From the NCBI GenBank assembly GCA_900167925.1, contig FUZM01000001.1:434001-498000 (forward strand): DNA of 64,000 nucleotides. Reading direction: 5' to 3'. The number at the start of each line of letters is the position of its first letter. The stretch's first letter is position 1. The stretch comes from Bacteroidales bacterium WCE2008. GTDB lineage: Bacteria; Bacteroidota; Bacteroidia; Bacteroidales; UBA932. The notes beneath the pieces were generated by a model, which saw nothing but the letters and a program-made list of their open reading frames with translations, made no database searches and was not told the DNA's origin. Of the stretch, positions 45,492 to 53,230 are shown one piece after another. The position numbers were made by a program, and so were the translations under genes.

Positions 45492-45573
45492 TCGGGCGCG
45501 AGGAGGGCCTTCAGGGCCAGAGCCCGCCGCAGCGCCCGATCTGTAGCAGCCGGAGGGCGTATATTCCGGCTGC
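45492..45573. repeat. two GC-rich hairpins
   Basis: TCGGGCGC (45492-45499) pairs with GCGCCCGA (45532-45539), enclosing a smaller GGGCC...GGCC-type dyad. GCAGCCGGA (45546-45554) pairs perfectly with TCCGGCTGC (45565-45573) over a 10-base loop. Both lie immediately before array B. Confidence 0.6.
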
Positions 45574-45574
45574 G

Positions 45575-45730
45575 GTGCTGGAGGTCTGCATTTTTTTGAC
45601 AGACCACCAGCATTTTCGGGCCTATAGTGCCGGAGGTCTGCAATTTTTTAGCAGGCCACCAACGTTTTCTGCCCTTCAGTGCTGCCGGATGGCAATTTTC
45701 AGCAGACTACCAGCGATTTTGTCGCAGCTT
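45575..45730 (+). repeat. tandem array B: three 52-bp hairpin units
   Basis: Units at 45575-45626, 45627-45678 and 45679-45730. The first folds as CTGG-a-GGTCTG against CAGACC-a-CCAG; the second keeps the stem with a changed pair (GGTCTGC against GCAGGCC, one G-U); the third is more worn. The period equals that of array A (52 bases) and the order is the same (stem, T-rich loop, stem, TTTT-containing spacer), although the stem sequences differ. Confidence 0.7.
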
Positions 45731-45799
45731 GGTGGCTGAGAAACCGGAGGCATTGAGGAAAAGCGGAGAGCGAAGGAGTGGCCGTCGTCGCCGTGAAGA

Positions 45800-45959
45800 G
45801 CGGCGGGTGTCCTCTGGTCGCGGCGAGCGTGGCCACCCTCGGCCACGTTAGAGGGAGGGGCCCGATGGATACGAGTTCTGCGGAGCAGGACGAAGTAGAC
45901 ATTGGGAGGGATGGAGCCGACGGAGTCGGCGGAACAGAGCCGTGACCACGAGGATTCCC
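45800..45959 (-). repeat. right arm of the 160-bp inverted repeat
   Basis: Mirror copy of 44713-44872, with three substitutions and no gaps. It ends about 120 bases before the sdhC terminator. The near identity implies recent duplication or ongoing gene conversion, and arms of this length could support inversion of the core by homologous recombination. Confidence 0.85.
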
Positions 45960-46077
45960 TCCGCTGACGTAGGCGGCCCGTCAGCCGGTCGGCGGGGATG
46001 TGTGGGGTGGTGCCTAAAAGGTCCTCCGAAGGGTGCAAAAATACAGGAGCCCCGGAAAAGAAGTTCAGAAAGAAGTC

Positions 46078-46106
46078 AAAAAAAAGGACCCAGAAAAACT
46101 GGGTCC
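46078..46106 (-). terminator. Rho-independent terminator of sdhC
   Basis: Stem GGACCCAG (46086-46093) with CTGGGTCC (46099-46106) over a 5-base loop. Read on the minus strand it is followed by eight T residues (complement of the A-run 46078-46085). It lies 29 bases after the sdhC stop, so the transcript ends there. Confidence 0.85.
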
Positions 46107-46134
46107 CTTTGGCTGTTATAGTATTTAATTGTCG

Positions 46135-46827
46135 TTAGATAATCGCGTTGGAATGCAGGAAAGCATTGACGGCGACTGCCACGAAACCGAGAACGATCAC
46201 GATGGCGACGATCACGCCAATCACTTTCAGTCGCTTCATCCAAATCTGGTTGTTCCAACCCACTGTCTGGAACATGCTCCAGAAACCATGGATAAGGTGG
46301 AGGAAGATAGCGGTGAACCAAACCAGATAGAGGGCAAGGGAAATCCAGCTATGGAAAGTAGCGTTCAGCAGGAGATAAGGATTCTCTGCCTCCTGTCCCA
46401 TGAACTCCAGAAGCTGCATTTTAGCCCAGAAGTGACTGAGGTGGACGAAGAGGATACCGAGAATTACGATTCCAAGCACAAACATGTTGGTAGCTGACCA
46501 TGAATCTGCGGCAGCCTTGCTTGCAACCTCATATCTCTTGACACCGCCACGAGCCTTGAAGTTATAAATCGTAAGGTAGATACCGTAGATGATGTGGACA
46601 AGGAAACCGAGGGCGAGGATAGGAACCATGAGCTTCACGATAGGAAGGGCCATGAACTCGCAACCCAGCTTGAACAAGCCGTCATCAGCACCGTATTTTC
46701 CGGTAAAGGTATCGATTACAGAGAAAAAGTTGATCGTCATGTGCAGCAGGAGGAAGAAAATTAGAAAGGCTCCGCTGACAGCCTGAAGGAACTTTTTACC
46801 GATTGAATAGTGGAATGCGTTTGCCAT
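46135..46827 (-). CDS. sdhC: succinate dehydrogenase/fumarate reductase cytochrome b subunit
   Basis: 230 aa from ATG 46827 (MANAFHYSIGKKFLQAVSG, the usual Bacteroidetes start); an upstream in-frame start would fall on the promoter. Five membrane helices, with His residues placed for two b hemes (LLLHMTINF, FLVHIIYG, FVHLSHFWA, FHSWISL, FLHLIHGFW). Anchors the flavoprotein SdhA and iron-sulfur SdhB and exchanges electrons with menaquinone. In most Bacteroidetes sdhC is followed by sdhA and sdhB; here it is followed by a terminator and the repeat island, so SdhA/SdhB must be encoded elsewhere. Confidence 0.92.
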   Translation of the reverse strand: MANAFHYSIGKKFLQAVSGAFLIFFLLLHMTINFFSVIDTFTGKYGADDGLFKLGCEFMALPIVKLMVPILALGFLVHIIYGIYLTIYNFKARGGVKRYEVASKAAADSWSATNMFVLGIVILGILFVHLSHFWAKMQLLEFMGQEAENPYLLLNATFHSWISLALYLVWFTAIFLHLIHGFWSMFQTVGWNNQIWMKRLKVIGVIVAIVIVLGFVAVAVNAFLHSNAII

Positions 46828-46867
46828 ATAGTTATAATTTTTTATCCGTAAAGATGCATTATGAGGG

Positions 46868-46875
46868 CAAATATA
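46868..46875 (-). promoter_or_regulatory. -7 box of sdhC
   Basis: TATATTTG on the minus strand, a full TAnnTTTG match, 41 bases before the sdhC ATG at 46827. No -33 box is evident. Confidence 0.5.
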
Positions 46876-46883
46876 ACGCGTTT

Positions 46884-46915
46884 CTTGCAAGTTTCATAAT
46901 ATTTCGATAATTTTG
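46884..46915 (+). promoter_or_regulatory. promoter of pyrH-frr
   Basis: CTTG (46884-46887, three of four), 20 bases, TAATTTTG (46908-46915, full match). It is 27 bases before the pyrH ATG and back-to-back with the sdhC promoter. Confidence 0.55.
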
Positions 46916-46942
46916 TTACCTCTTATAATGGTATAGACAGGT

Positions 46943-47647
46943 ATGTACAAAAGGGTATTATTAAAACTCAGCGGCGAAAGTCTGGGCGGACATGAAGGCA
47001 AAGGTCTTGATACCGAAAGCCTCACCGCATATGCCCAGGAAATCGCTGCGGCCGCAAAGGCCGGATTGCAGGTAGCCATCGTCAACGGCGGCGGCAACAT
47101 ATTCCGCGGACTCCAGGGAGTCGGCAAAGGTTTCGACCGCGTCGACGGAGACAAGATGGGCATGCTTGCGACCGTGATCAACTCCCTCGCCCTGTCGATG
47201 TTCATCCGCGAACAAGGAGTCGAAGCCGTGGTATTCACTGCCACCCCTATGGAACCGGTTGCGAACTATTACATGAGAGACAAGGCAGTCGAAGTCCTCG
47301 AAAGAGGCGGAGTGGCGCTGATCGCCGGAGGTACCGGAAACCCGTTCTTCACGACCGACTCAGGAGCAGCCCTCAGGGCCCTCGAGCTCAAGGCTGACGC
47401 CCTCCTCAAGGGCACCAGAGTCGACGGCGTCTATACGGCCGACCCGGAGAAAGACCCGACGGCGGTCAAGTACGACGAGCTCACCTTCGACGAGGCGATC
47501 GCAAAATCGCTCAAGGTCATGGACCAGACTGCATACTCCCTCTGCCGCGAAGGCAACATGCCGATAATCGTGTTCGACATGAACAGCCGCGGCAACCTCA
47601 CCAAGCTCCTCAAAGGAGAGAAAGTGGGGACATTAGTACACGTATAA
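46943..47647 (+). CDS. pyrH: UMP kinase
   Basis: Phosphorylates UMP to UDP in pyrimidine nucleotide synthesis; bacterial amino-acid-kinase fold, hexameric. 234 aa, typical. Start MYKRVLLKLSGESL; GGGNIFRG nucleotide-binding loop; FTTDSGAALRALE and the C-terminal DMNSRGNLTKLLKGEKVGT. Followed after 22 bases by frr, the usual pairing. Confidence 0.96.
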   Translation: MYKRVLLKLSGESLGGHEGKGLDTESLTAYAQEIAAAAKAGLQVAIVNGGGNIFRGLQGVGKGFDRVDGDKMGMLATVINSLALSMFIREQGVEAVVFTATPMEPVANYYMRDKAVEVLERGGVALIAGGTGNPFFTTDSGAALRALELKADALLKGTRVDGVYTADPEKDPTAVKYDELTFDEAIAKSLKVMDQTAYSLCREGNMPIIVFDMNSRGNLTKLLKGEKVGTLVHV

Positions 47648-47669
47648 CAAACAACTAAACAAGAATCAT

Positions 47670-48239
47670 ATGTTACCGGAAAACGCAAAGAACATTGTTT
47701 CCGCAGTTGAAGCAAAGATGAAGGATGCATTGACATTCCTCGAGGAAGACCTCAAGACATACAGGGTAGGCAAAGCCAATCCGACAGTTTTCAATAACGT
47801 GACTGTAGATTACTATGGCACCGCCACTCCTATTCCTCAGGTTGCATCCATTACTGCTCCGGACGCCAGGACCCTCGCAATCCAGCCATGGGAGAAGAGC
47901 ATGATCGCAAAGATCGAGAAGGCCATCATCGACGCCAATCTCGGACTCACCCCGTCAAACAACGGCGAGACCATCCGCTGCATCGTTCCGGCCCTCACCG
48001 AGGACAGGCGTAAGGAACTCATCAAGAAGGCAAAGGCCGCAGGCGAGAGCGCCAAGGTGGTCGTAAGAAATGCACGCCGTGACGCTGTAGACCAGCTCAA
48101 GAAAGCCCAGAAAGCCGGCGAGCTCACGGAAGATGCCCAGAAGGAGGGCGAGGACGAGATCCAGAAACTCACCGACAAGAACGTCAAAGAGGTGGACAAC
48201 GTAATCGCAGCCAAAGAAAAGGACATCCTGACCGTTTAG
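47670..48239 (+). CDS. frr: ribosome recycling factor
   Basis: 189 aa, tRNA-shaped two-domain protein that splits the post-termination ribosome with EF-G. Characteristic segments: FLEEDLKTYRVGKANPTVF, YYGTATPIPQVASITAPDARTLAIQPW, and the helical RKELIKKAKAAGESAKVVVRN with IQKLTDKNVKEVDN. Same transcript as pyrH; pheA begins 26 bases later. Confidence 0.96.
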   Translation: MLPENAKNIVSAVEAKMKDALTFLEEDLKTYRVGKANPTVFNNVTVDYYGTATPIPQVASITAPDARTLAIQPWEKSMIAKIEKAIIDANLGLTPSNNGETIRCIVPALTEDRRKELIKKAKAAGESAKVVVRNARRDAVDQLKKAQKAGELTEDAQKEGEDEIQKLTDKNVKEVDNVIAAKEKDILTV

Positions 48240-48265
48240 ATTCCCCACAATAACGGACTTGACAA

Positions 48266-49099
48266 ATGACAAAAGTTGCAATACAAGGCTTCTCTGGCTG
48301 TTTCCATGAGCAGGCCGCCGCTTCTTTCTACAAGAAGCATTTCGACCAGGACATAGAGATCGTCGAATGCTCGACATTCGACGGGCTCTTCAAGTCCATG
48401 GGCGAAGGCAAGGCGCAGGCTGCGGTGATGGCCATCGAGAACACCACGTCGGGCGGACTTATCCCGAACTTCGAACTCCTGCGCAAATACCCGCAGAAGA
48501 TCAAGGGTGAGGTCTATCTGCATATACACCAGAACCTGATGGCTCTTCCGGGGCAGAAACTGGAAGACATCCGCGAGGTCCATACCCACTACATGGCCAT
48601 AAACCAGACACGAGTATTCTTCGAGTCTGAATGTCCATGGATCCGCATGGTCGAGACCGAAGACACCGCCAAGAGCGCAGGCGACATAGCCCGCGGAGGC
48701 CTGAAAGGCGTCGGAGCAGTCGCATCATCGCTCGCCGCGGAAAAATACGGTCTGGAAATCCTCCGTCCCGAAATCGAGACATACAAAGAGAACTTCACGA
48801 GATTCCTCGTCTTCGACGAATCCCTTTCCGTACCACAGGAACTCGTCAACAAGGCGAGCCTCTGCTTCACACTCCATCATGTGCCAGGGTCCCTCGCGCA
48901 CATCCTTACCATACTGTCCTTCTACGACATGAACCTCACCAGGATCCAGTCGCTCCCGATACCGGGAAAGAAATGGCAGTATTTCTTCTACGCGGACATC
49001 AAGTTCGACAGCTACAAGCGTTATACCCAGGCGCTCTCAGCCGTAAGGCCGCTGCTTGAAGATTTGGACATACTGGGCGAATATGTATCGGCAATTTAA
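48266..49099 (+). CDS. pheA: prephenate dehydratase
   Basis: Converts prephenate to phenylpyruvate for phenylalanine. 277 aa: a two-lobe dehydratase domain (1 to about 180; starts VAIQGFSGCFHEQAA, with the catalytic NFTRFLVF) and a C-terminal ACT domain (SLCFTLHHVPGSLAHIL, then LTRIQSLPIPGK) for feedback by Phe. No chorismate mutase part; that activity is fused to the DAHP synthase nearby. First of the aromatic gene set pheA-aminotransferase-tyrA. Confidence 0.94.
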   Translation: MTKVAIQGFSGCFHEQAAASFYKKHFDQDIEIVECSTFDGLFKSMGEGKAQAAVMAIENTTSGGLIPNFELLRKYPQKIKGEVYLHIHQNLMALPGQKLEDIREVHTHYMAINQTRVFFESECPWIRMVETEDTAKSAGDIARGGLKGVGAVASSLAAEKYGLEILRPEIETYKENFTRFLVFDESLSVPQELVNKASLCFTLHHVPGSLAHILTILSFYDMNLTRIQSLPIPGKKWQYFFYADIKFDSYKRYTQALSAVRPLLEDLDILGEYVSAI

Positions 49100-49110
49100 A
49101 GTATTTTAAT

Positions 49111-50313
49111 ATGATCATCAAACCAGCCAAAAGGACAGAAAGTGTCCAGGAGTATTATTTCTCACGCAAGAACAGGGAAATGGACGCCCTCAATGCCGCC
49201 CGTGCAGAAAAGGGATTGCCTAAAATCATCAATCTCGGTATAGGCTCTCCTAACGGTGTCCCTCCAAAGGAGGCAATCGACGCTCTCATCGAGAACGCTC
49301 CGAAGCCGGATGTCCACGGATATCAGAGCTACATGGGTATTCCTGCCCTCAGAGAGGCCTTTGCCAAATGGTATGAAAGATATTACAACGTCAAGCTCGA
49401 CCCTAAGACCGAAATCCAGCCTCTTACCGGATCCAAGGAAGGTATCCTCATCGCTACCCTCGCTTTCGTAGACAAAGGCGAGAAGATCCTCGTCCCGGAC
49501 CCTGGCTACCCTACATACGCATCTTCAGCCCTCATGGCAGAGGCCGAGCTCGTACGCTACGACCTCAAGGCAGAGGACGGCTGGTATCCTGACTTCGATG
49601 CCCTCGAGAAAATGGATCTCACAGGCGTCAAGCTCATGTGGACCAACTATCCGAACATGCCGACCGGCGCCAAGGCATCCCGCGAGCTATACAAGAAGAT
49701 CGTGGACTTCGGCCGCCGCCACAAGATACTTATCATCAACGACAACCCATACAGCTTCATACTTAACGAGGACCCTATCTCCATCTTCTCCATCGAAGGA
49801 GCAAGAGAGTGCTGCCTCGAGATGAACTCCCTCAGCAAGGCCCACAACATGGCCGGCTGGCGTGTCGGAATGATCGCCGGAGACGCCGAGGCCATCTCCC
49901 TCATCCTCAAGGTAAAGAGCCAGATGGACTCAGGTATGTTCAAGCCTCTCCAGCTCGCAGCCATCAAAGCCCTCTCACAGGGACCGGAATGGTTCGAGAA
50001 ACTCAACGAAGAGTATCGTCGCCGCAGGGCTGCAGCATGCCGCATCATGGACACCATCGGAGCCAAATACAACCCGGACTCAGCAGGTCTGTTCGTATTC
50101 GGCAAGGTTGAGGCAGACAACCCTAACCTGACCGCCGGCTCACAGAAGACCCGCGGCGAGCAGCTCTCCGACAAGTTCCTCTATGAAGCAGGAGTATTCA
50201 TCACTCCGGGATACATCTTCGGCCACAACGGAGAGAATTACGTCCGCGTATCCCTCTGCGCCAATCCGGAGGTGCTTGATGAAGCCAACGAAAGAATCAA
50301 GAAAGTTTTATGA
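49111..50313 (+). CDS. class I/II PLP aminotransferase, probably aromatic
   Basis: 400 aa fold-type I aminotransferase. PLP Lys in SLSKAHNMAGWRVGM; NMPTG in the Asn-Pro-type cofactor loop; C-terminal Arg in YVRVSLCAN binds the substrate carboxylate. Placement between pheA and tyrA (4-base ATGA overlap with tyrA) suggests it transaminates phenylpyruvate and hydroxyphenylpyruvate. LL-diaminopimelate or aspartate aminotransferase activity cannot be ruled out from sequence alone. Confidence 0.85.
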   Translation: MIIKPAKRTESVQEYYFSRKNREMDALNAARAEKGLPKIINLGIGSPNGVPPKEAIDALIENAPKPDVHGYQSYMGIPALREAFAKWYERYYNVKLDPKTEIQPLTGSKEGILIATLAFVDKGEKILVPDPGYPTYASSALMAEAELVRYDLKAEDGWYPDFDALEKMDLTGVKLMWTNYPNMPTGAKASRELYKKIVDFGRRHKILIINDNPYSFILNEDPISIFSIEGARECCLEMNSLSKAHNMAGWRVGMIAGDAEAISLILKVKSQMDSGMFKPLQLAAIKALSQGPEWFEKLNEEYRRRRAAACRIMDTIGAKYNPDSAGLFVFGKVEADNPNLTAGSQKTRGEQLSDKFLYEAGVFITPGYIFGHNGENYVRVSLCANPEVLDEANERIKKVL

Positions 50314-51164
50314 TCGTAGGAATCATAGGTCTCGGCCTCATCGGAGGCTCCATGGCTATCGACCTTAAACGCCGGGGATTCGCAGAAAAGATCCTCGGCG
50401 TCGAGGCTGATCCCGTCAACGCCGGAGCCGCCGAAAAAATAGGTCTCGCCGATGAGATCGTCAGTTTCGATGAATGCATCGACCGCAGCGACCTCGTAGT
50501 CATCGCCGTCCCTGTTGGCACCGCCGTGAAGATGCTCCCGCAAGTGCTGGACCGCTTCGCGGAGTCCGGAGCCAAAGACAAGATAGTGATTGACACATGC
50601 TCCACCAAGAGCCAGATCGTCCGCTGCGTCCACTACCACAAGATGCGCAAGAACTACGTCGCAACGCATCCGATGGCCGGTACCGAGTATTCGGGACCAT
50701 GGGCGGCAATGCCTAACCTCTTCGACGGCAGGGCCTGCATCATCGCCAACGCCGAAGAATCCGGTGCCAAGGCCGTCAGCACGGTAGAGCGTCTGTACGA
50801 CACGCTCAACATGAGGCCGCTGTACATGAACGCGGACAATCACGACGTCCATACGGCCTATGTATCCCACATATCCCACGTCACCTCCTTCGCCCTGGCC
50901 CTGACCGTGCTCGACAAGGAGAAAGACGAAAAGCACATATTCGATCTGGCATCAGGCGGTTTCTCCTCGACCGTGCGTCTTGCAAAGAGCAGCCCTGACA
51001 TGTGGGTTCCGATCCTGTCACAGAACAGGGACAACGTCCTCCACGTCATCGATACCTATCTCGACAAGATGAAGGCCTTCCGCGATGCTATAGCCGACTA
51101 TGACGAAGACAAAGTGCGCGAGCTCATCGAAGAAGCCAACCGCATCCGCAAGATCATCCGCTAA
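50310..51164 (+). CDS. tyrA: prephenate dehydrogenase
   Basis: 284 aa. NAD-binding GIIGLGLIGGS at residues 4-14; conserved HPMAGTEYSGPWAA and HDVHTAYVSHISHV motifs with the catalytic His. Converts prephenate to 4-hydroxyphenylpyruvate. No ACT domain at the C-terminus, so allosteric control by Tyr, if any, works otherwise. Overlaps the aminotransferase gene by 4 bases. Confidence 0.93.
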   Translation: MIVGIIGLGLIGGSMAIDLKRRGFAEKILGVEADPVNAGAAEKIGLADEIVSFDECIDRSDLVVIAVPVGTAVKMLPQVLDRFAESGAKDKIVIDTCSTKSQIVRCVHYHKMRKNYVATHPMAGTEYSGPWAAMPNLFDGRACIIANAEESGAKAVSTVERLYDTLNMRPLYMNADNHDVHTAYVSHISHVTSFALALTVLDKEKDEKHIFDLASGGFSSTVRLAKSSPDMWVPILSQNRDNVLHVIDTYLDKMKAFRDAIADYDEDKVRELIEEANRIRKIIR

Positions 51165-51169
51165 GGCAG

Positions 51170-51201
51170 TTTGTCTTCTATCATAATTTTTTATACATTT
51201 G
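51170..51201 (+). promoter_or_regulatory. promoter of the DAHP synthase/chorismate mutase gene
   Basis: TTTG (51170-51173), 20 bases, TACATTTG (51194-51201): full consensus. The -33 box starts 6 bases after the tyrA stop, so this gene can be transcribed independently of pheA-tyrA. Confidence 0.7.
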
Positions 51202-51232
51202 TCCAAATACGATTTAACAATAGACATTTGAT

Positions 51233-52333
51233 ATGGGCAGAGAATTAGACCTGATCCCCGTTTCTGAATGGGGATTCTTTACACCCCCGAGACCAATGGT
51301 CATCGCCGGTCCGTGCAGCGCGGAGTCCGAAGACCAGGTCATGGAGACTGCCAGGGGGCTCAGCGAATTAGGAATACACGTCTTCCGTGCCGGAATATGG
51401 AAGCCAAGGACCCATCCTGGCTGCTTCGAAGGCGTGGGCGTGCCAGGCCTCAAGTGGATGCAGAAAGTCAAGAAGGAACTCGGAATGAAGATCTGCACCG
51501 AGGTTGCCAGCGAAAAGCACGTATATGAATGCATTAAGTTCGGTGTCGACATGGTATGGGTGGGAGCCCGCTCTTCCGCCAACCCTTTCCTCATGCAGGA
51601 AATCGCCGACGCCCTCAAGGATACTGACATCCCGGTACTCGTCAAGAATCCGGTCAACCCGGACCTCGATCTCTGGGTGGGCGCCCTCGAGCGTCTCAAC
51701 AGGGCCGGAGTCAAGAAACTCGGAGTCATCCACCGCGGATTCTCCACATCCCAGAAGATACTCTACCGCAACGATCCGGGCTGGAAGATAGCCATCGAGC
51801 TTAGGACACGCTACCCTGAACTCCCGTTCTTCGCAGACCCGAGCCACATGGCCGGCGACAGGAAATACCTCCTGGAACTCTCCCAGAGGGCTCTCGACCT
51901 CGGACTTGACGGACTCATGGTCGAGTCTCACTGCGACCCTTCATGCGCCCTCAGCGACGCCAAGCAGCAGCTCACCCCTGCGGATCTCGGCCGCATGCTC
52001 GGCGAAATCGTCGTCAGGGACAACGATTCCGACAGCCTCGAATACAAAGAGAATATCGACCAGCTTAGGGCCCAGATCGACGTCATCGACGAAAACCTGC
52101 TTTTCCTGCTGAAGAACCGTATGGAAGTCAGCCGCAAGATCGGCCAGTACAAGAAAGAGCACAACATCGCCATCCTCCAGACAGCGAGATGGGACTCCAT
52201 TCTCGCCGCGATGGTAGCGAAAGGCAAGGAGTACGATCTTTCAGAGGAATTCGTGACGGCATTCTTCAACGCCATCCACGAAGCCTCCGTCCAGACCCAG
52301 AACGAGATACTCGCCAAGCCTTCAGAAAAGTAA
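51233..52333 (+). CDS. bifunctional 3-deoxy-7-phosphoheptulonate synthase / chorismate mutase
   Basis: 366 aa. Residues 1 to about 265 are a type I-beta DAHP synthase barrel (PMVIAGPCSAES, GARSSANPF, VIHRGFST, FADPSHMAGDR with metal ligands) making the first shikimate-pathway intermediate. Residues about 275-360 are an AroQ chorismate mutase (IDQLRAQIDVIDENLLFLLKNRMEVSRKIGQYK). The fusion couples entry into the pathway with its branch point; in related enzymes prephenate or chorismate acting on the mutase part inhibits the synthase. Own promoter; hairpin terminator follows. Confidence 0.94.
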   Translation: MGRELDLIPVSEWGFFTPPRPMVIAGPCSAESEDQVMETARGLSELGIHVFRAGIWKPRTHPGCFEGVGVPGLKWMQKVKKELGMKICTEVASEKHVYECIKFGVDMVWVGARSSANPFLMQEIADALKDTDIPVLVKNPVNPDLDLWVGALERLNRAGVKKLGVIHRGFSTSQKILYRNDPGWKIAIELRTRYPELPFFADPSHMAGDRKYLLELSQRALDLGLDGLMVESHCDPSCALSDAKQQLTPADLGRMLGEIVVRDNDSDSLEYKENIDQLRAQIDVIDENLLFLLKNRMEVSRKIGQYKKEHNIAILQTARWDSILAAMVAKGKEYDLSEEFVTAFFNAIHEASVQTQNEILAKPSEK

Positions 52334-52360
52334 TTCAGACAGACATCGTCTTCTTAAATA

Positions 52361-52400
52361 CAGGACGCTCCGGATAGTCCTTACTATTCCGGGCGTCCTG
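52361..52400 (+). terminator. hairpin terminator after the aromatic genes
   Basis: CAGGACGC-t-CCGGA pairs with TCCGG-g-CGTCCTG: 12-13 bp with one internal mismatch and a loop of about 14 bases, 28 bases after the stop. The T-run after it is poor (AATTGCTTTCTCC), so efficiency is uncertain. Confidence 0.55.
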
Positions 52401-52490
52401 AATTGCTTTCTCCGCCGTGGTAAACCTATTTCAGCACACTCCGGTATGTTATTTGCTGCGATTGAGGACCATATTAATTGATATTCGCAT

Positions 52491-53165
52491 ATGAAACATT
52501 TTGTTCTTATCCTTGCGATCTGTCTGACAGTTTCCTGTCAATGTAATTCCGTTCCACGACAAAGCAGCCGGGATACTGTTGCGGCTAAGAAAGTCGAAAA
52601 GGAATTCACCCTTCCGGAGGATTTCTTGAATGGCGTGAAGGTCCTTCCGGATGACGCATTCTCCACAGAGGAAAAGATTCTTGCCATCAAGGGTGATGAA
52701 TTGTCTGACGATATATTGAATGGACTTGCAAATAGCAAGAATAGAAACCTATTACCTCTTATTTTTGTAGCGAGATATCCCAGGCGTGTCGACGAATCCC
52801 TCTATCTTGTCGGGAAATATGAAGTCGTAGATTCTGTGGATTCTTTTGTGCTTGTCAGCCGTTATAAATATGAAGATAATTGTGATGTCAATGTTTATAT
52901 GGTGACATCAAAGAATGGCCGGCTTATAGATGCTATTTATATGGCTAATGCATCAAAAGACTATGCGACGGGCTTCGGCGGTCCATTAGGCGCAACCACT
53001 TGCGAGCGGACTATGCCCAATTACTTCTTGATAACAATTCCACCACATACAACCGACGTCATAGTAGAGGACAGTGATTATGAAGAAGAACTTCAAAAAA
53101 TCACCCATACTCGCTTCTCCATCGGGGAGGATGGAGAAATAACCAGTAAACATCTCAACTACTAG
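52491..53165 (+). CDS. small lipoprotein of unknown function (224 aa)
   Basis: SPII signal MKHFVLILAICLTVSC with lipobox TVSC, then a short Ser/Arg-rich linker. The rest is mixed alpha-beta with no motif I recognise. Middle strands read VDSFVLVSRYKYEDNCDVNVYMVT and RLIDAIYMANAS, and there is one further Cys in GATTCERTM. Base composition falls here compared with the aromatic genes. No neighbour gives a functional hint; the following gene, 65 bases on, is also an AT-rich orphan. Confidence 0.7.
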   Translation: MKHFVLILAICLTVSCQCNSVPRQSSRDTVAAKKVEKEFTLPEDFLNGVKVLPDDAFSTEEKILAIKGDELSDDILNGLANSKNRNLLPLIFVARYPRRVDESLYLVGKYEVVDSVDSFVLVSRYKYEDNCDVNVYMVTSKNGRLIDAIYMANASKDYATGFGGPLGATTCERTMPNYFLITIPPHTTDVIVEDSDYEEELQKITHTRFSIGEDGEITSKHLNY

Positions 53166-53230
53166 GGAAGTGTGTACGATACGTAAAGGATGACAATGAT
53201 AAAACGATTGAATAAAAGTGCCTGACGACT

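Noticed and set aside
45197..45643. 148-codon open frame, minus strand, with a repeated VVYFLHHLARF-like peptide
   Set aside because: The peptide repeat is simply translation of the 52-bp DNA repeat; the frame continues into unrelated hairpins. Not supported as a protein.
45245..45730. Possible CRISPR array (52-bp repeats)
   Set aside because: Units are repeated whole without unique spacers between invariant repeats, and no cas genes are present.
45676..46038. 120-codon minus-strand frame over the right inverted-repeat arm
   Set aside because: The related frame in the left arm is not continued as a similar protein, and the arm is better explained as noncoding DNA conserved at nucleotide level.
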